Positions 1-12,900 of a DNA stretch of 64,000 nucleotides are shown one piece after another. Position 1 is the first letter of the stretch, and each line of letters begins with the position of its first letter. Origin of the DNA: Amoebophrya sp. A120 (lineage: Eukaryota > Sar > Dinophyceae > Syndiniales > Amoebophryaceae); assembly GCA_905178155.1 (NCBI GenBank), contig CAJINV010000002.1, forward strand, positions 2,378,162 to 2,442,161, in the 5' to 3' direction. Under the pieces are notes generated by a model, which was given only the letters and a program-made list of their open reading frames with translations, ran no database searches and was not told the DNA's origin. The translations under genes and the position numbers were made by a program.

Positions 1-230
1 AGTATCGTACTAGTATAAACCAGCCATGCTCCGGCTGCCGCCGGAGCGCAAGGCTGTTGGGCCGGGGCAAGACTGTTTGCCGATCGGACCACAACCCCGC
101 GGGCCTATGCACAACGAAACATATTGCGCCGCGCCAGCCCGCAGGACCACTTGCGCGCTTCCCGCGCCTGTGGGCGCTCTGCGCAGGGAGCAGCTGCAAA
201 GAACACCGGGGGCGAACAGAAGCCGCCCGG

Positions 231-365
231 CGGGAGAGGGTAGCGCGAGAGGGTGGCGCGAGAGGGTGCGCGAGAGGGTGGCGCGAGAGGGTGGCGCGAG
301 AGGGTGCGCGAGAGGGTGGCGCGAGAGGGTGGCGCGAGAGGGTGCGCGAGAGGGTGGCGCGGCAA
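231..365. repeat. GC-rich minisatellite (GAGAGGGTGGCGC units)
   Basis: Tandem copies of GAGAGGGTGGCGC and the 11-bp variant GAGAGGGTGCGC. From about 560 to 840 the opposite-strand version (CACCTCTCGCC, ACCTCTGTCGACC) recurs, so the two halves could pair as a large imperfect hairpin. The long frames here on both strands come from the repeat and are not genes. Confidence 0.85.
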
Positions 366-558
366 GGCGCCGAACAAAACAGCTCCGCGAATGGCCTGCA
401 GTGCCAAATATGGGTAGTGCCATGCGGATTCGCGCCCGCTTCTTTGTGTTTTACCCTCTCGCAGACCTCTCGCAGAGCCTCTCTTTGACCTCTTTTGGGG
501 GTCCCCGCTAATAATCCGGCTATACTCGCTGGTAGAGGTCGACAGAGGTGGCCGAGAG

Positions 559-845
559 GTGGCCAAGAGGGTCCGCGAGAGGTCGCCCCTTATTCGCGCC
601 ACCTCTCGCCACCTCTGTCGACCTCTCGCGCCCCCTCTTTTTGACCTCTCTGCGCCCTCTGTGCCACTTAGGCGGCGCCTAAGGGTGGGCCCTTACTGCG
701 GGCCTTATTCGCGCACCCTCTCGCGGACCCTCTCGAACGGGGTTCCGCGCCACCTCTCCACCTCTGTCGACCTCATTTCTACCTCTGTCGACCTCTTTTT
801 TACCTCTCGGCCACCTCTCTGGGACCCTCTGTCTACCTCTTTTTT
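559..845. repeat. Pyrimidine-rich degenerate repeat (CACCTCTGTCGACCTCT units)
   Basis: Irregular array of CCACCTCTGTCGACCTCT-like units, roughly the reverse complement of the minisatellite at 231-365. Part of the insert carried in introner I1. Confidence 0.7.
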
Positions 846-987
846 CGCATTAATATAATGTATAAGTAATCGCATGACAAATTAGCTCAGCATGACAAAT
901 GGGATTTGTCATGCTGTTTTACCTTGGGATGAAGATTTGTAATGCATGACTGCGATTACTACGAGTGCGATACTTTTGCACAGGATA

Positions 988-3900
988 TACCAGTTAAAAG
1001 CGCAAAACTCAGGCTGCGGGTCCACCTGGTCGCACCGTTTTTTCCTTTTGCACTCGTACGCCAGCGACTTGTCCCGGTTGATGAAGACCCCCCGGCAAAA
1101 TTTGTTTTGCGTAGTGTCCCACGGGTTGATAAGTTTCGGGGCATCCGCGTCAGACAGTGCTAGTTCTCTGGTTTGATGTTTCTTGGAAAGCAGTGTGGCG
1201 GGCGCAGCTTCTTCTGTAATTCCTCCATCTTCCGTGGAGCTTCCAGTCGTCGTTTCTGTTTTGCTCGAAGCAGAGCCTCCTCCCCTCCCCCGTAAAAAAC
1301 ACTTTTGCAATGTCCCGATTACATCTTGACTCTGCCGGATCGCCAAACCCCCCGAATCGCCACTATCATCCTCACAGAAATATTCGTTTTGCACGGCTTC
1401 TAAATCCGCGAACAAATCGTCGATCAACTGCCCCTTCCAGGATTCCACCTTGGCGATGAACTTGTCTTGCTGTTTCGGCGTAGCTAAATGTTCTTTCTCC
1501 ACAATCTCCTCCCCCTCTTTTTCCACTTCCTTCTCCGCCGGACCGCGGTTCAATAGCTCCTGGTACGCGAGTTCCAACTTCTCCTGGTAAGACAAAGTCG
1601 AAGTGGTGGTCGTGGTAGTTGTCGTGGTTGTTGTGTTCATCTGTAGTTCCGCGTCCAGCATTTCCGACGGGTCTTTGATCTCCCTGGGCGTGGTATCGCA
1701 AGAAAAAACTGCTTCACTGTAAACTTGTAAAAATGCAGAAAATGCATCGCAGCAGTGTTTGTGTTGCTACACATGTTGCAAGACAAGTGATTTTTAGCCG
1801 TGTTTTCCCTTGGCATCCTCGCATGGCAAGTTTTCTTCGTCACGTGTAACGAACTTGTGATGCAAAACTTGCAAAATCATCACAGTGAAACACTGTTTTC
1901 GTACGATACGTGGCCAAGGACTCCGTTCCTTCCTCCGTTGTTTTCCGTACCAAAAACCACTTCTGCTTGCAGTCCGGCTGCTGCGCCCCGTATTCTAATT
2001 CGTACATCGCGCACTTCTTTATCCCTGGGGAGACAACCTCATCCAGTCCGTTTCCGCACTTGTAGCCGAGGGTCTTTTCTGGATTGACGAAAACCCCGCT
2101 GCAACCACTCTCGTCCAATAGACATTCGTGCATGAGAGCGCGAATGTTGGTAAAGAGGCTGGGGGCTGTACTGCCGAAGACAAAAGGCTTTTCGCAGTAG
2201 TATTCGCCCGTACTCGCGCCGGTGATGTTCAGTAAAGTTTCCACGTTGGCGAAGGAGGGAAGCTTGGAGGTTAAGTTGTTTGCCGTCACTGTGACGTTGA
2301 TTTGCTGCTGGGGAGAAATACTGGGAGAACTGTCAGGATCGGAGTCAGCTTCTGATGCTTCATCTGGAGACGCTTTATTTTCTGCCGGTTCTGTTCCAGC
2401 TTCCGCCGGTTCCTCTCCCGCCGCAGCGGGCGGGTCTTGCTTGCTCTTCTGGAGTTGCAGAAGTTTCGTGTTTGCTAATGTTCTACTTGATTTTCGTGTA
2501 GTTCTCTTTTTCCTTTCTAACTTTATCGCCTCTTCCCTATCTGCCTGCAGCAAGCTCAGCAATTCCTTTCTCCTTTTTTCCAAAGTGGCCACTTGGAACC
2601 GCAATGTCTCGGTTTTGTTTTGTTGGGCTGCTCCTCCTTGGGCGTCTGTAGGTGACTGTTGATCTGTTTTAATATTTCCTGAAGTTTCGTCATTTTTCGA
2701 AGCTGCAATCGCGGCTTTCTCCGCCTTTTCCCTCCTCTCCGCAGCGGCCTTTCTTGCGCTCTTCACAATGTCGTTCACCGCATCACGAAAACTGGCCCAG
2801 GCTTGCGACTTTTGCAACTCCTTTTCACTTTTTTTATTTGTCGCGAACCCCTTCGCGTCCGGGTCCGAGCCAGAGCCACTATCACCGTCCCCCATAGAAC
2901 TCATCTGCTCCAACTGCCCCGCTAAATCCGGGTTATCGAGCATGATCCCCGGGAGAAGAGTATTCCAAAACTGGTACTGCGCGTTGTGCGGCTCGAGCTT
3001 CGTGCCCGTTTCGGTGTCCAGGAGCACTTGCAGGTTGTTTTCGTCGTAGTCCATGGTTAGAATGGTCGCTTGTTTACTATCTTTGAAAGTTATAGGAGGA
3101 CCACCTGGGTCGTCGGACACCATCGTGAGGATTTTCGGGACTAAGAATTCGAAACCGCGGAATTGTTCGTTGAGATCCAGAGCCGTAGAGGTAGAAATTT
3201 TATCTCCGATATTTTGTCCTGGCTGTATCCTCTGCACCGCCGCCCGGAGAATGACCGTCAAGATGCTGCGCAACCGCGAGACGTGCAACACGATCTCGGT
3301 CGGGGGTTTATTTCCAGTAGTTGGTTCCGCGGTACTTCTTTGCCGATCAGTTTTTCTCGCGGCGAGTAAAGCAGTTGTTATCGGGTCGTCGGTACTCGAA
3401 GCCGATACGTCGCTTATCTCATCTCCTGCATCCTGCTCACCGGATATCGCTGTAGTTTCTGAATCTGAACCACTAGCACTCCTCGTCGCATTACTGACCG
3501 CCGCGGTTGAAGATGACGATGAGCTTTCGTTTCTTCCCATAAACCCGTGCTTTTTCAGATAGTCCTCCATTTTCGTGTAAAAAGGTTGGTACAGCTCCAT
3601 CATTTTACTCCCAATGTTCCGCTCTCCCGCGACAATCATTTGGTGCCGGTGCCGGTACACATGCACGTTGATCACCCGGTGATCTGGGATCGCCGTCGCT
3701 TTCACGGCGGAAAGAACCGAGTTTCGCAGGTGCTCGTTGACGCACGTGTTGAACTGTTCCAGCTGAATCGCTTGCGTGAAAAGGGCTAGTTGCTGCGTAG
3801 AAGAAGATTCTGCTTTACTACTACCAGGAGCAGGCGGGAGATCACGACTGTTTTCTTCTACATCACCCCCTTCCAGGCTGTCCACATCATGATCCTCTTC

Positions 3901-6900
3901 TTCATCAAACCCCGTTATCCGGTAGCAAATGTCCACATCCAAATCCCGCCCAAAGCCGTCGTTCCCCAGCCCCACCCGCGCGAACGCCGACTCGATGGCC
4001 TGCGCGGTGAGTTGTGTGGCCGGAGCGGAGTTCGCGGTGGCACTCCCGTCGATTTTTCGGCTGTACCCGAATAAGGGGTTCGGGTACATAGAATCCGGCG
4101 TGGGAATCAAGCCTGTCAAAGCGTTGCTGCCGCTGAACGTACCGCTTCCGGGAGCGGTTAGTGTACTGGGGAACACCTGACTCGGGTACCAGTCGGTACC
4201 AACCGAAGTTAGTCGCGCTGGCAACCCTTGCACACCGGCGATACTGGGGGGTAAATCCGCGCGAATGGAATCATATGCACTGCAAAAGTATCGTACTAGT
4301 AGTAAGCGCAATACAAATTAACTCAGCATGACAAATGGAATTTGTCATGCTGTTTTGCCTTGTGATGGAGATTTGTAGTGCATGACTGCGATTACTACGA
4401 GTACGATACTTTTGCACAGGATAAGTCCCCGTCGGAGCTGCTGTACGCTTCTTCGGAAAAGGGGCCCGGGAGTTCGTCGAGATCGGCTTTGGAGGTGGAA
4501 ACTGGGGAGAGAAGACCGTCGGTGAAATCGAAATCGGATTTTGAAGCGGTGGAGGATGAGCTAGAGCTTCTGCCTAAGCCTATCTCACTCCCAAATTGCG
4601 TTTGCATCTGCATCTGCAGAAATTGCAAGTACTCCGCGGGTGGTGGCTGGCCTGCAGCTGTCCCTGTTGCACCCACATCACTAGTATCTCCAGATGCGCC
4701 GGCCGACACCGACGCGTCATTTGGTGCTCCTGCACTGCCATCACCATCGCCACTGTTTGTTTTCTCCAGCGTCTCGCTTGCCACCACCGGCTCTTTGTCA
4801 CCGTTGTCATTTTTGGACATCTCCACCCCACAAACCGCCTGACCAATGCGGATTCTAGGACCGCCGGGGTTGTTGAGGGTGCTACTACTTTTCGTGCTGC
4901 CTCTTGATGTGCTCCCACGAAACTCCTGTTGCCTCGCATCAAACATCTGCATCAAAGCTGCTGGCGCGCCAGCAGCTGGATCTTGTTGATTTGTTTCCGG
5001 GAACCCAAAACTCGTTTTCAAAACCGGTTTTGCCGGCTCCAGCTGCAACTATTGAGAGGAAAAATCCTCCCTCCCCATATCGAAAGTGTATGTTTCCGAA
5101 AATTTGTCTTGCTGATTTGAGACCACAAATCACGTCTGTCTTGCAAGAAGACAACTCTACAGGCTCTGCCGCATTATGCAGGCGGTTTGTGATGTTGTTG
5201 GGCCTACAGCATAGACGTTTCTCTTGCTAAGCGCCTAGGCCGAAACCTCTCTACTCAGGCTTCGCAGGAGCTTGTAGTCCTCTACTGCAAGACAAGCCTG
5301 ATTTGTATACGCAAATCCAGCATCAGAAACTTCCGTTTGATATGGGGAGGGGGGATTTTTCCTTGTGATAGCAACCCTAACTTCTTCGACGGAGGTTTTT
5401 TACTTGCTGATCCGTTTTCGTTGTCCCCATTCCCCTTCTCCTGTTGCTCTTGGTAGTGCTGTGACAGAAACTTCTGCATCTCTTCCTGCTTTATTGCCCG
5501 ATCGAAGTTCTTCTCCATAATGGATCGGTGATTCACGTATGCATTGCAAATATGTCAGTCTGGGTCTGGAAGAGAGCGCTTGTTTGGCATGCATGTTTTG
5601 CATGACCCATGATGTCTGTGATGCATGCCCTAGCATCACAGATGTTTTGAGGGCTTCCTCATCCCTAATCCGCATGACAAATGCCCTCGTCTACTCCGCG
5701 TAGCAAGAACAGGACTTCGCTTGCTGCTCATGCAATACAGTTGTTCTTTGGAATCGAAACGCAGCATCACAAGTTGTATCCTTCCAGACCCAGACATATT
5801 TGCAATGCATATCACGTGCGTGCTGTTGATTTGGTTTTCGTTTTGGGTAAAATCAATCATCAGATCCCCCGTGATTATGACCTGCAAAAGTATCGTATTC
5901 GTATAAATGCATTACAAATTTCCTCAGCATGAGAAATAAAATTTGTAATGCGGATCCGGATTTGCCTTGAGAACAAGATTTGTAATGCATGATTGCAATA
6001 CGAGTGCGATACTTTTGCACAGGATAGTGATCTCGTCCGCACGATGTACGTCGTAGGAGCAGAAATCCACGATCGCACGGGGCTGTCGATTTGTAGCACT
6101 GCGCTGCATCGGTTCTCTCTGTACAAAAGCGTCCAACGCAAATTGCACCGCGAGAGAGATTATCAAATGTAAAAATGTCTGGGTCTGGAAAAGTGTAGAC
6201 TTGTCATGCACATTTTCCATGACCCATGAGGTCTGGAATGCGGGACTTAGCATGACAGACTCTGCGGAGTCTCTGTCATGTCTATCCTGCATGAGAAACT
6301 CCCTTCCAACTTGGTCAAAAGTGTACAGCTTTTGGCACTCATGCAACAGAGATTTTTGCATGCTTCAGATTTACCATGACAAGTTGCAATCTTCCAGACA
6401 TCCAGACATTTTTGCAATTCATAGAGATTTTTTCGCAGAAAATCCTCCTGTCGTTCGGTGCGTATCCTGATTAAAAACGTCCCCACACCAGAGTCAAGAT
6501 GGGGACTTTGCAACACAAACCTAGGAGTTTTGGGAATCACGCATGACAAGTTTCAGTCCGTAAGGTAGTGCAAGTTAGCAAGGAAAGCCGCATCACAAAT
6601 CGATCTGCTGATCCTGTTTACAGCATTACAAGTTCCCAAACACGATTGAAAATGCCTGTCATGGGGTTGCGCATCACAACTATTCCTGTCATGGCAAATC
6701 TGCATGACAACTCTGGGGTGGGGACGTTTTTACTCAGGATAGTGCGTCAGCGAGGTTCTGGATTTTCAGGGATAAAGCCCCCGTGAGCCGGTTTTTCCCG
6801 TCGTTTTTTGTGCATTGGTTCAGTTTCCTCTCCAGCGTAATAGCGATTCGGTCAATCGCGGCCTTGCGTTGGTTTTCCAGTCGTTCTTGCTCGGGGGTCA

Positions 6901-9900
6901 GGTAGTTGGTGGGGGTGATATTGTCCTGGTCTGACCCTGCCGGCGTCGCGCTCGTGCTTGTGGTAGGTGGTGGAGGGAAAAATATTTTCAACGACCGGGT
7001 GTCGTGTGGTGTTAGTGAGTCTTGCACTGACTTTGTCAACGCGCTTCAGGAAATAAGTACTTCAGCATGATAAAGGCGAAACCCAACTTCTCTTCTCCGC
7101 CGCACTGAATCTGCAAATTTTTGCAACACATGCAGGTGAAATATTAAACGTGCAACTAGTACTAACCCGCCTGTTGAACAAATTTTCCCATCCCATACAG
7201 GTGTCGTGAAATTCAACAGCAGTGCCTGCGCTGTCACCTGATCGGAGTTCACAGGCATTAACGGGAGCTGCACCGGATACTCCTTCGCTGTTGTTGACTT
7301 TTCTTCTCCTTGTGCACTGGTGTCACTTCCTCCCGCATCCTCTTTTTCACGTCCCAACATCTTCGTCCTCGTGGTCTCCTCTCGCAGATTCCGCAGTGCT
7401 TCGGTGAAGGAAAGGAGCGCTTGCGGTTCTTTATTCGGGTTAATATTTGGTACCGATGGTCGTACTCTTGATGCAACCTGCGAAGCAGTAGAATCTGATG
7501 CACCTTTCATCGATGCAGTATGAATTTCAGAAGCTTTATCCCCCACGCCCGCACTTGCTGGTATCGTGGTTTTCGTCCTCTTCGCAGCCAATTTTGCGCC
7601 TGCCTTCGGATCTGACACAGCAGCGTCCGTTGGTTGTGGTGGTATTTCGTTGCAAACAAACTCCCCTACCGGTGACACGGCGGAAGAATATGTGCTGTCT
7701 ACCGACGTTTTTGAGCTGTTAGTAATCTTCTCTGCCGTTGCGTTAGTACTGTCGGTGTCGCCCGACGCGCTACCACCGGTACTGCTACCCAAAACATCAG
7801 TATTCTGTGGTTTAAAGCTGCTACGGTCGAAAAACTGTTGTCTTTTTCTCACCGCGTTTTCCTCCAATTTTGCGTTTACCAGCGCCGGTTGCATATCAAA
7901 TGTAAAAATGTCTGGGCCTGGAAACTTGTGATGCTGGGTGGCGTCTCATGATGAGGCCACAAGTGCTGGCTCAGCATGACAAGTTTCTGAGCTTCTAGGT
8001 GTTGCCTACTTATTCTGCATGACAAACTGCGTTTCTGCATCACAGAAAAATGGAGCTCCTGGGTAACGTGCATGACAGACTTAAGAGTCATGCCAGACAA
8101 GCATGACAAACATGCACTCTTCCAGACCCAGACATTTTTGCATTTGATATTGCAACTTCTCGAACAACTCCTCATCCTCAGCACTCGCGGCTCCGTCTTG
8201 CGAGGAGTAGCTGAAGTCCATCCTTTCCTCCAGCTCGCAAGCGCTGCAGACCGCCGCGCTCTTCTGCCAACAAACGTTCTTCGCCCGTTCCGGGCGCAGG
8301 CCGCATATGAAATGTAAAAATGTCTGGGTCTGGAAGATTGCAACTTGTCATGCTAAATTTTTTTTTTTTTTGCTAGGCTTCTCGCGTGTCGATTTGAAAT
8401 TCTTTTGATTTTTCTTTTGGTTTTCTTTTGATTTTTCTTTTGATTTTTCTTTTCATTTTTCTTTTGATTTTTCTTTTGATTTTTCTCTTGATTTTTCTCT
8501 TGATTTTTCTTTTAATTTTTCTTTTGATTTTTCTTTTTGTTGATATTTTCTTTTGATTTTTTGGTATTTCTTTTCGTTTTTCCTTTGTCTCGACACACAA
8601 AAAGCGGTGGGCGATTCACGAAGAAGTGCGCGGGTGTGCTCGGCGTTCCCGTGGCCTTAGGCCCTACCTTTTGGATAAAAGCTGCCGCTCCTCCTCCCCA
8701 CGTCTCTTCCTTTCGCCATTGCCATCACTCCATTCATGGCCGACAGTTCCACTTCTCGCACGTCATCTGCATCCCTCCACAGAGATTTGTGAATCCTCTT
8801 CGGCCTGCGCAGTAGCAACGAAAAAGCAGTGTGCCAACCTGGCGGAGATTTACGCACTGACGCCTGCCCCCACATCTTGTTCTTGGAAGGATGTCCAATA
8901 TTTACACTTACATCTTGATATCATGGAAAACATAGAGAAATCAACTATTTATTTCTATGTTGGTAAAAATGAAAGCGGAATAGAATAGAAAGCAAACTAT
9001 ACTACTTTGGTGCTGCAGGCAACTAATAGTTCTGAAGACAGGGCAGAAAAAAGCTCTTCTGTAGTGCAAGGAGGTCAGTACTAAGTAACTTTCCTACAAA
9101 ATCCTTGGAAATTCAACTACTCAGGACTATATACGACTCATTTTTTTTGCTCAACAAGTACTACCTTTTCACTACTACCACCTCCTTTCTCCATCTCAGC
9201 CTGTCCCTGTTTTTATTTCTTTTTGAATGGAAAGTTACGAGCAACAGGCAAAAAAACGCCTGTATTTAGGACGAACAGCAAACTACGAACCTGTCTGCGA
9301 AGTTACCAGGTGCTACGATGACGAATTCACGAATGACGACTTATTTTCTTTCGCGCGACGATTAGGCTGAGGAATGGGTCTGCTTAAAAATACCAGGTCA
9401 CTGTCCATGTGTTTACTAGTACCAGGGGACCAGGCAGCCACGTAGCTCATTAGGTACAAGGTTACTCTATGCCGCTGATTGGTACAGTTCTATTCTAAAT
9501 CTTCAGCGATGAGCAAACGCTCCACCTAGGTCTGGCTTTATGGGGTTCCCTTTATATTGGTGCACGTTGCGGGCTTCGCAGCAGGGACCTGTTGTTTTAT
9601 GCATTTTTGATTTTCATTGAGTTGTTTGCTCGAGGATGTTATCTGACTTAGCATCATGATCTCAACTACCATCTATATGTTCATCATACACAAGCAGGCA
9701 CTAACAAAAAACACGAACCTCCGATCTGCAAATCTATTGCCATCAAATAGCTCCATAGTCATTATTTTTATATACCTGGTATCTTCCTTTCTTCACTTTC
9801 CCCCTCCTCAGCCCAGCTTTTCGCACGATGTAGTACTGGTCGTTTTTCTTTTTCTTTTGGGATCTCGTCGCTTCATAAACAAAAAGGAGAGGATTTGATT

Positions 9901-12900
9901 TGCAGAGAACCTGGGGAATTTAATTTTTTGTGACTCAAGGCATCTAGTGGCGCGTCAATCAAGATACTTCATCGGAATGGCATCAGTAAATACCTTCAAA
10001 TTGCTCATTCTATTTAGTTTCTTATACACATTGTCGATCTTGGTGTGCTGCTTTGGAATTCGTTCCATTGTGTGCCCTATTTCATCGACACATCCCTTCA
10101 CCCTATCTCGAAAGAACTCATGCGTTAACTTTGCCTCTTCGTCCACTATAAGACGCATGATTTTCTGCGGCTGTTTTAGTAAGCTGCGCCCGAACTTGTC
10201 ATGCTAAATCTGCAGCATGCAAAAATCTGTGTTGCATGATTACCAAAAGTCGCCCAATTTTGACCAAGTCGGGAGGTAGTTTCTCATGCAGGATAGGCAT
10301 TAGAAAGCTCTCGCAGAATCTGTCATGCTAGCTCCGGCATTCCAGACCTCATGGGTCATGGAAAAACTGCATGACAAATCGCGCATTCTTCCAGACCCAG
10401 ACATTTTTACATTTGATACCGCAGTAGTCAAACGCAAACAGGTCGAAGTCGTTGGAGTCGTAGGGGTTGCAACCGGAGCTGACGTCGTCGAGGGTGTGGA
10501 AATACTCGTCGCTGCATATGCAATACAAATTTCCCGTACATGTACAAAATGCATCACAAATTTCACCAACCTAGAAGAAGTTACTTGTCATGCTGAAGAG
10601 GTTTGAAGGAAAAGTTTGTCATGCGGAAGCCACATTTGTACGTCGTGTACAGGAAATTTACTGTGGATACTGCAGGCGAGATCTTCCTCCGGTTTGTTGA
10701 AATACCGGTACACAATGCTGTCGTACATGAAACTGCACACGTCGTAGCGTTATGCAGTGCAAATCTGTCTGGGTTTGGAATCCTGTGATGCTGATTTGCT
10801 GCTGATTGCAACGCTTGCCACGGCAGCCAAGCATGACAAGTTTTTGAAACGCTTCCTGATGTCTAGCACGCATTACAAATTGCGTTTTCGCATGGAAAAG
10901 GAAGTGGCTCTTCTGCTGCTCACGCAACACAGATTTTGATTTTCTAGGAATGCTGCAAAATACGCATATACAAGTTCAAGTTCCACTTTTCCAGACCCCG
11001 ACATATTTGCAGTTGATAAGCGTAGGCAATCCCGGCCCCAGTTCGAGCACTGCACCGACTTGGTGTCGCTGGCGATGCAGCCCTGTCCGCACCGGCCCAT
11101 ACAGGAGTTGTCGGAGAGAATCGTGTCGATTGCGAAATCCTGCACGTCCACGTCTTCGGGAGCAAGAAACTTTGTAGTCATCATGGCCCTTCTGCTCTCC
11201 TCCTGTTGCAAAAGAACCACGCCTTCAAGTTGATCACCACGACCTCCTGGCGCTCTTGTTGTATTAGCCGACGAGGACGAGACGCTGCTATCAAGTGTAA
11301 AAATGTCTGGGTCTGGAAGATTCTGACACTTGTCATGCACGTTTTGCATGAGCCATGATGTCTGTAATGCATACCCTGGCAATACAGATTTCTTCAGGGC
11401 TTCTTGATGCCTATTCCGCATGACAAACGCCTTCTCAGCGTAGCAAAAATTGCATTCCCTTTGGTACTCATGCAATACAGGTTTTTTTGGAATCCAACTG
11501 CAGCATCACAAGTTGCAACCTTCCAGACCCAGACACTTTTACAGTTGATAGCTACTTGTCGTCGTAGAATTGTTCGCACTGTCGTCTTATCAAATGCAAA
11601 AATGTCTGGGTCTGGAAGAATTTGTCGTGCAGATTGTACATGACATGTGACGTCTGTAATGCATAACCTCGCATAACAGATTTTTAGCGGGCTTTCTGAT
11701 GCCTATCCCGCATGAGAAGTACCCTCTCCATGTAGCACAAACTGGACCCCTCTTGCTGGTCATGCAATACAGATTTTTTTAGAATGCAGAGACAGCATCA
11801 CAAGTTGCAATCTTCCAGACCCAGACATTTTTGCATTTGATACGTCTGTGTCTATCTCCGCGCCCGCATCCGCCTCCGTCGGTGCCGGGGTTGTGATGCT
11901 GCCATTATCGTCATGTTCTTGGCGCGGCGGGGGAAAAAACTTCTTCGCGACTTGCACCGAGTTCACGGGCACCTCTTCCAGGCCCCAGCACTCTATCCTG
12001 AGAAAAAAGTGTTACAGTTTGTTACAGACTCTGATGGAAGACAGGCAAGACAGACGACCTTTGTCATGCAGGAAATGCTTGCCAGCTTCATTTCATTCGT
12101 GTTTTCCCTTATAGTCTGCGCATCACAGGTTTTCTTTGCCATGCCGGCGACTTTGTGATGGAGAAAGAACTCCAACAAATGTGTAACTGTAACACTTTCA
12201 TTTTCCTGTGATACACTCTCCGGCCCGCATGGTGACCTCGTAGCAGATTTCCGGGCAAGAGCGTCGAGATGAAGCAGCAGCGTCTTCTTGCTTTGCATCG
12301 GAAAGATCCTCCGTCGTGGTTCCACTTGGCGTGGAGGTCGTTTTCCCGAGTTTTCGCCCCGTTTCGATGCACGGCCCGTTGAGTTCGCCCAGGTGGGGCA
12401 GGCCCAACTCCGGCCCGGTGAATTGGACCACGTACTCCCGGTCATTCTCGTAAAAGTCCGTGAAAGGTTCTAACCGCTCGATGCTGCACACGGAGTTGGT
12501 GTTGGTATGTGATGCAGTGGTTCCATAATTATTTTGATCACCATCCCCAGATGAAAACTCGTTTTCTGAAGAGGAAGAACCCCCAGATTTGTTGTAGCTT
12601 GCCGGGATCAGAATCGACTCTGACGCAGAAGTACCGGAGGTGGTGGAGAAGAAACCACTAGGTGCTTGTTGCGCATTTGAACTTCTTCTTGATCTTCGAA
12701 ACCCGTCGAACAAGAACCCGCTGCTTCTGGTTTTTCTACTTCTCTTGTTCGAGTACGTGTGATCACCTCCAGCACCCCCATCAGCGAAGCTTCGTGCTTG
12801 CTGCAAAAGGCTCGTCTGTTCACCGTTCTGTTGTCCGCCTGCTTCTTCCGTGGCTACATCGTCGTTTTCTAACTCTTCTGCTGCTGGGTATGCGTTGGCA

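Larger units (their letters stand above)
1..987. mobile_element. Introner I1 (family F2), left end cut by window, carrying a GC-rich insert
   Basis: The window opens inside an F2 terminus (AGTATCGTACTAGTATA at 1-17), and the other terminus ends at 987 (CGATACTTTTGCA then CAGGATA, with one variant base). Usual F2 length is about 150 bp. The excess lies between TATA at 14-17 and TATA at 861-864, where the F2 sequence resumes (AGTAATCGCATGACAAATT). It borders the last visible exon of gene A. Confidence 0.75.
8359..10192 (-). mobile_element. Retroposed insert with poly(A) and 17-bp target-site duplication
   Basis: A 1.83-kb block inserted in introner I10. The 17-mer AACTTGTCATGCTAAAT occurs at 8342-8358 and again at 10193-10209, immediately outside the block. 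Next to the left copy is a run of 14 T (8358-8371), i.e. a poly(A) tail on the minus strand. Long TSD plus poly(A) plus 5' truncation indicate target-primed reverse transcription (LINE machinery). Next to the tail lies a 12-bp-period A/G-rich repeat. No reverse transcriptase is encoded, so it is a processed retrocopy or a truncated LINE/SINE. Confidence 0.7.
8305..10418. mobile_element. Introner I10 (family F1), expanded to 2.1 kb by a retroposed insert
   Basis: Left end TATGAAATGTAAAAATGTC at 8305, right end GACATTTTTACATTTGATA at 10418, TSD CCGCA exact on both sides. The exons on either side join in frame (AFDYCGLRPERA), so the expanded element is still the intron of gene A. The interior holds the insert at 8359-10192. 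Confidence 0.85.

Noticed and set aside
26-602. Arg/Ala-rich frames near the left edge
   Set aside because: Produced by the minisatellite; frames are open on both strands over the same bases.
1840-2700. Plus-strand frames across gene A exons
   Set aside because: Antisense shadows; the minus strand has domain-like sequence and intron-phase continuity.
8373-8600. Lys/Arg/Ile repeat protein
   Set aside because: Translation of a 12-bp tandem repeat next to a poly(A) tract.
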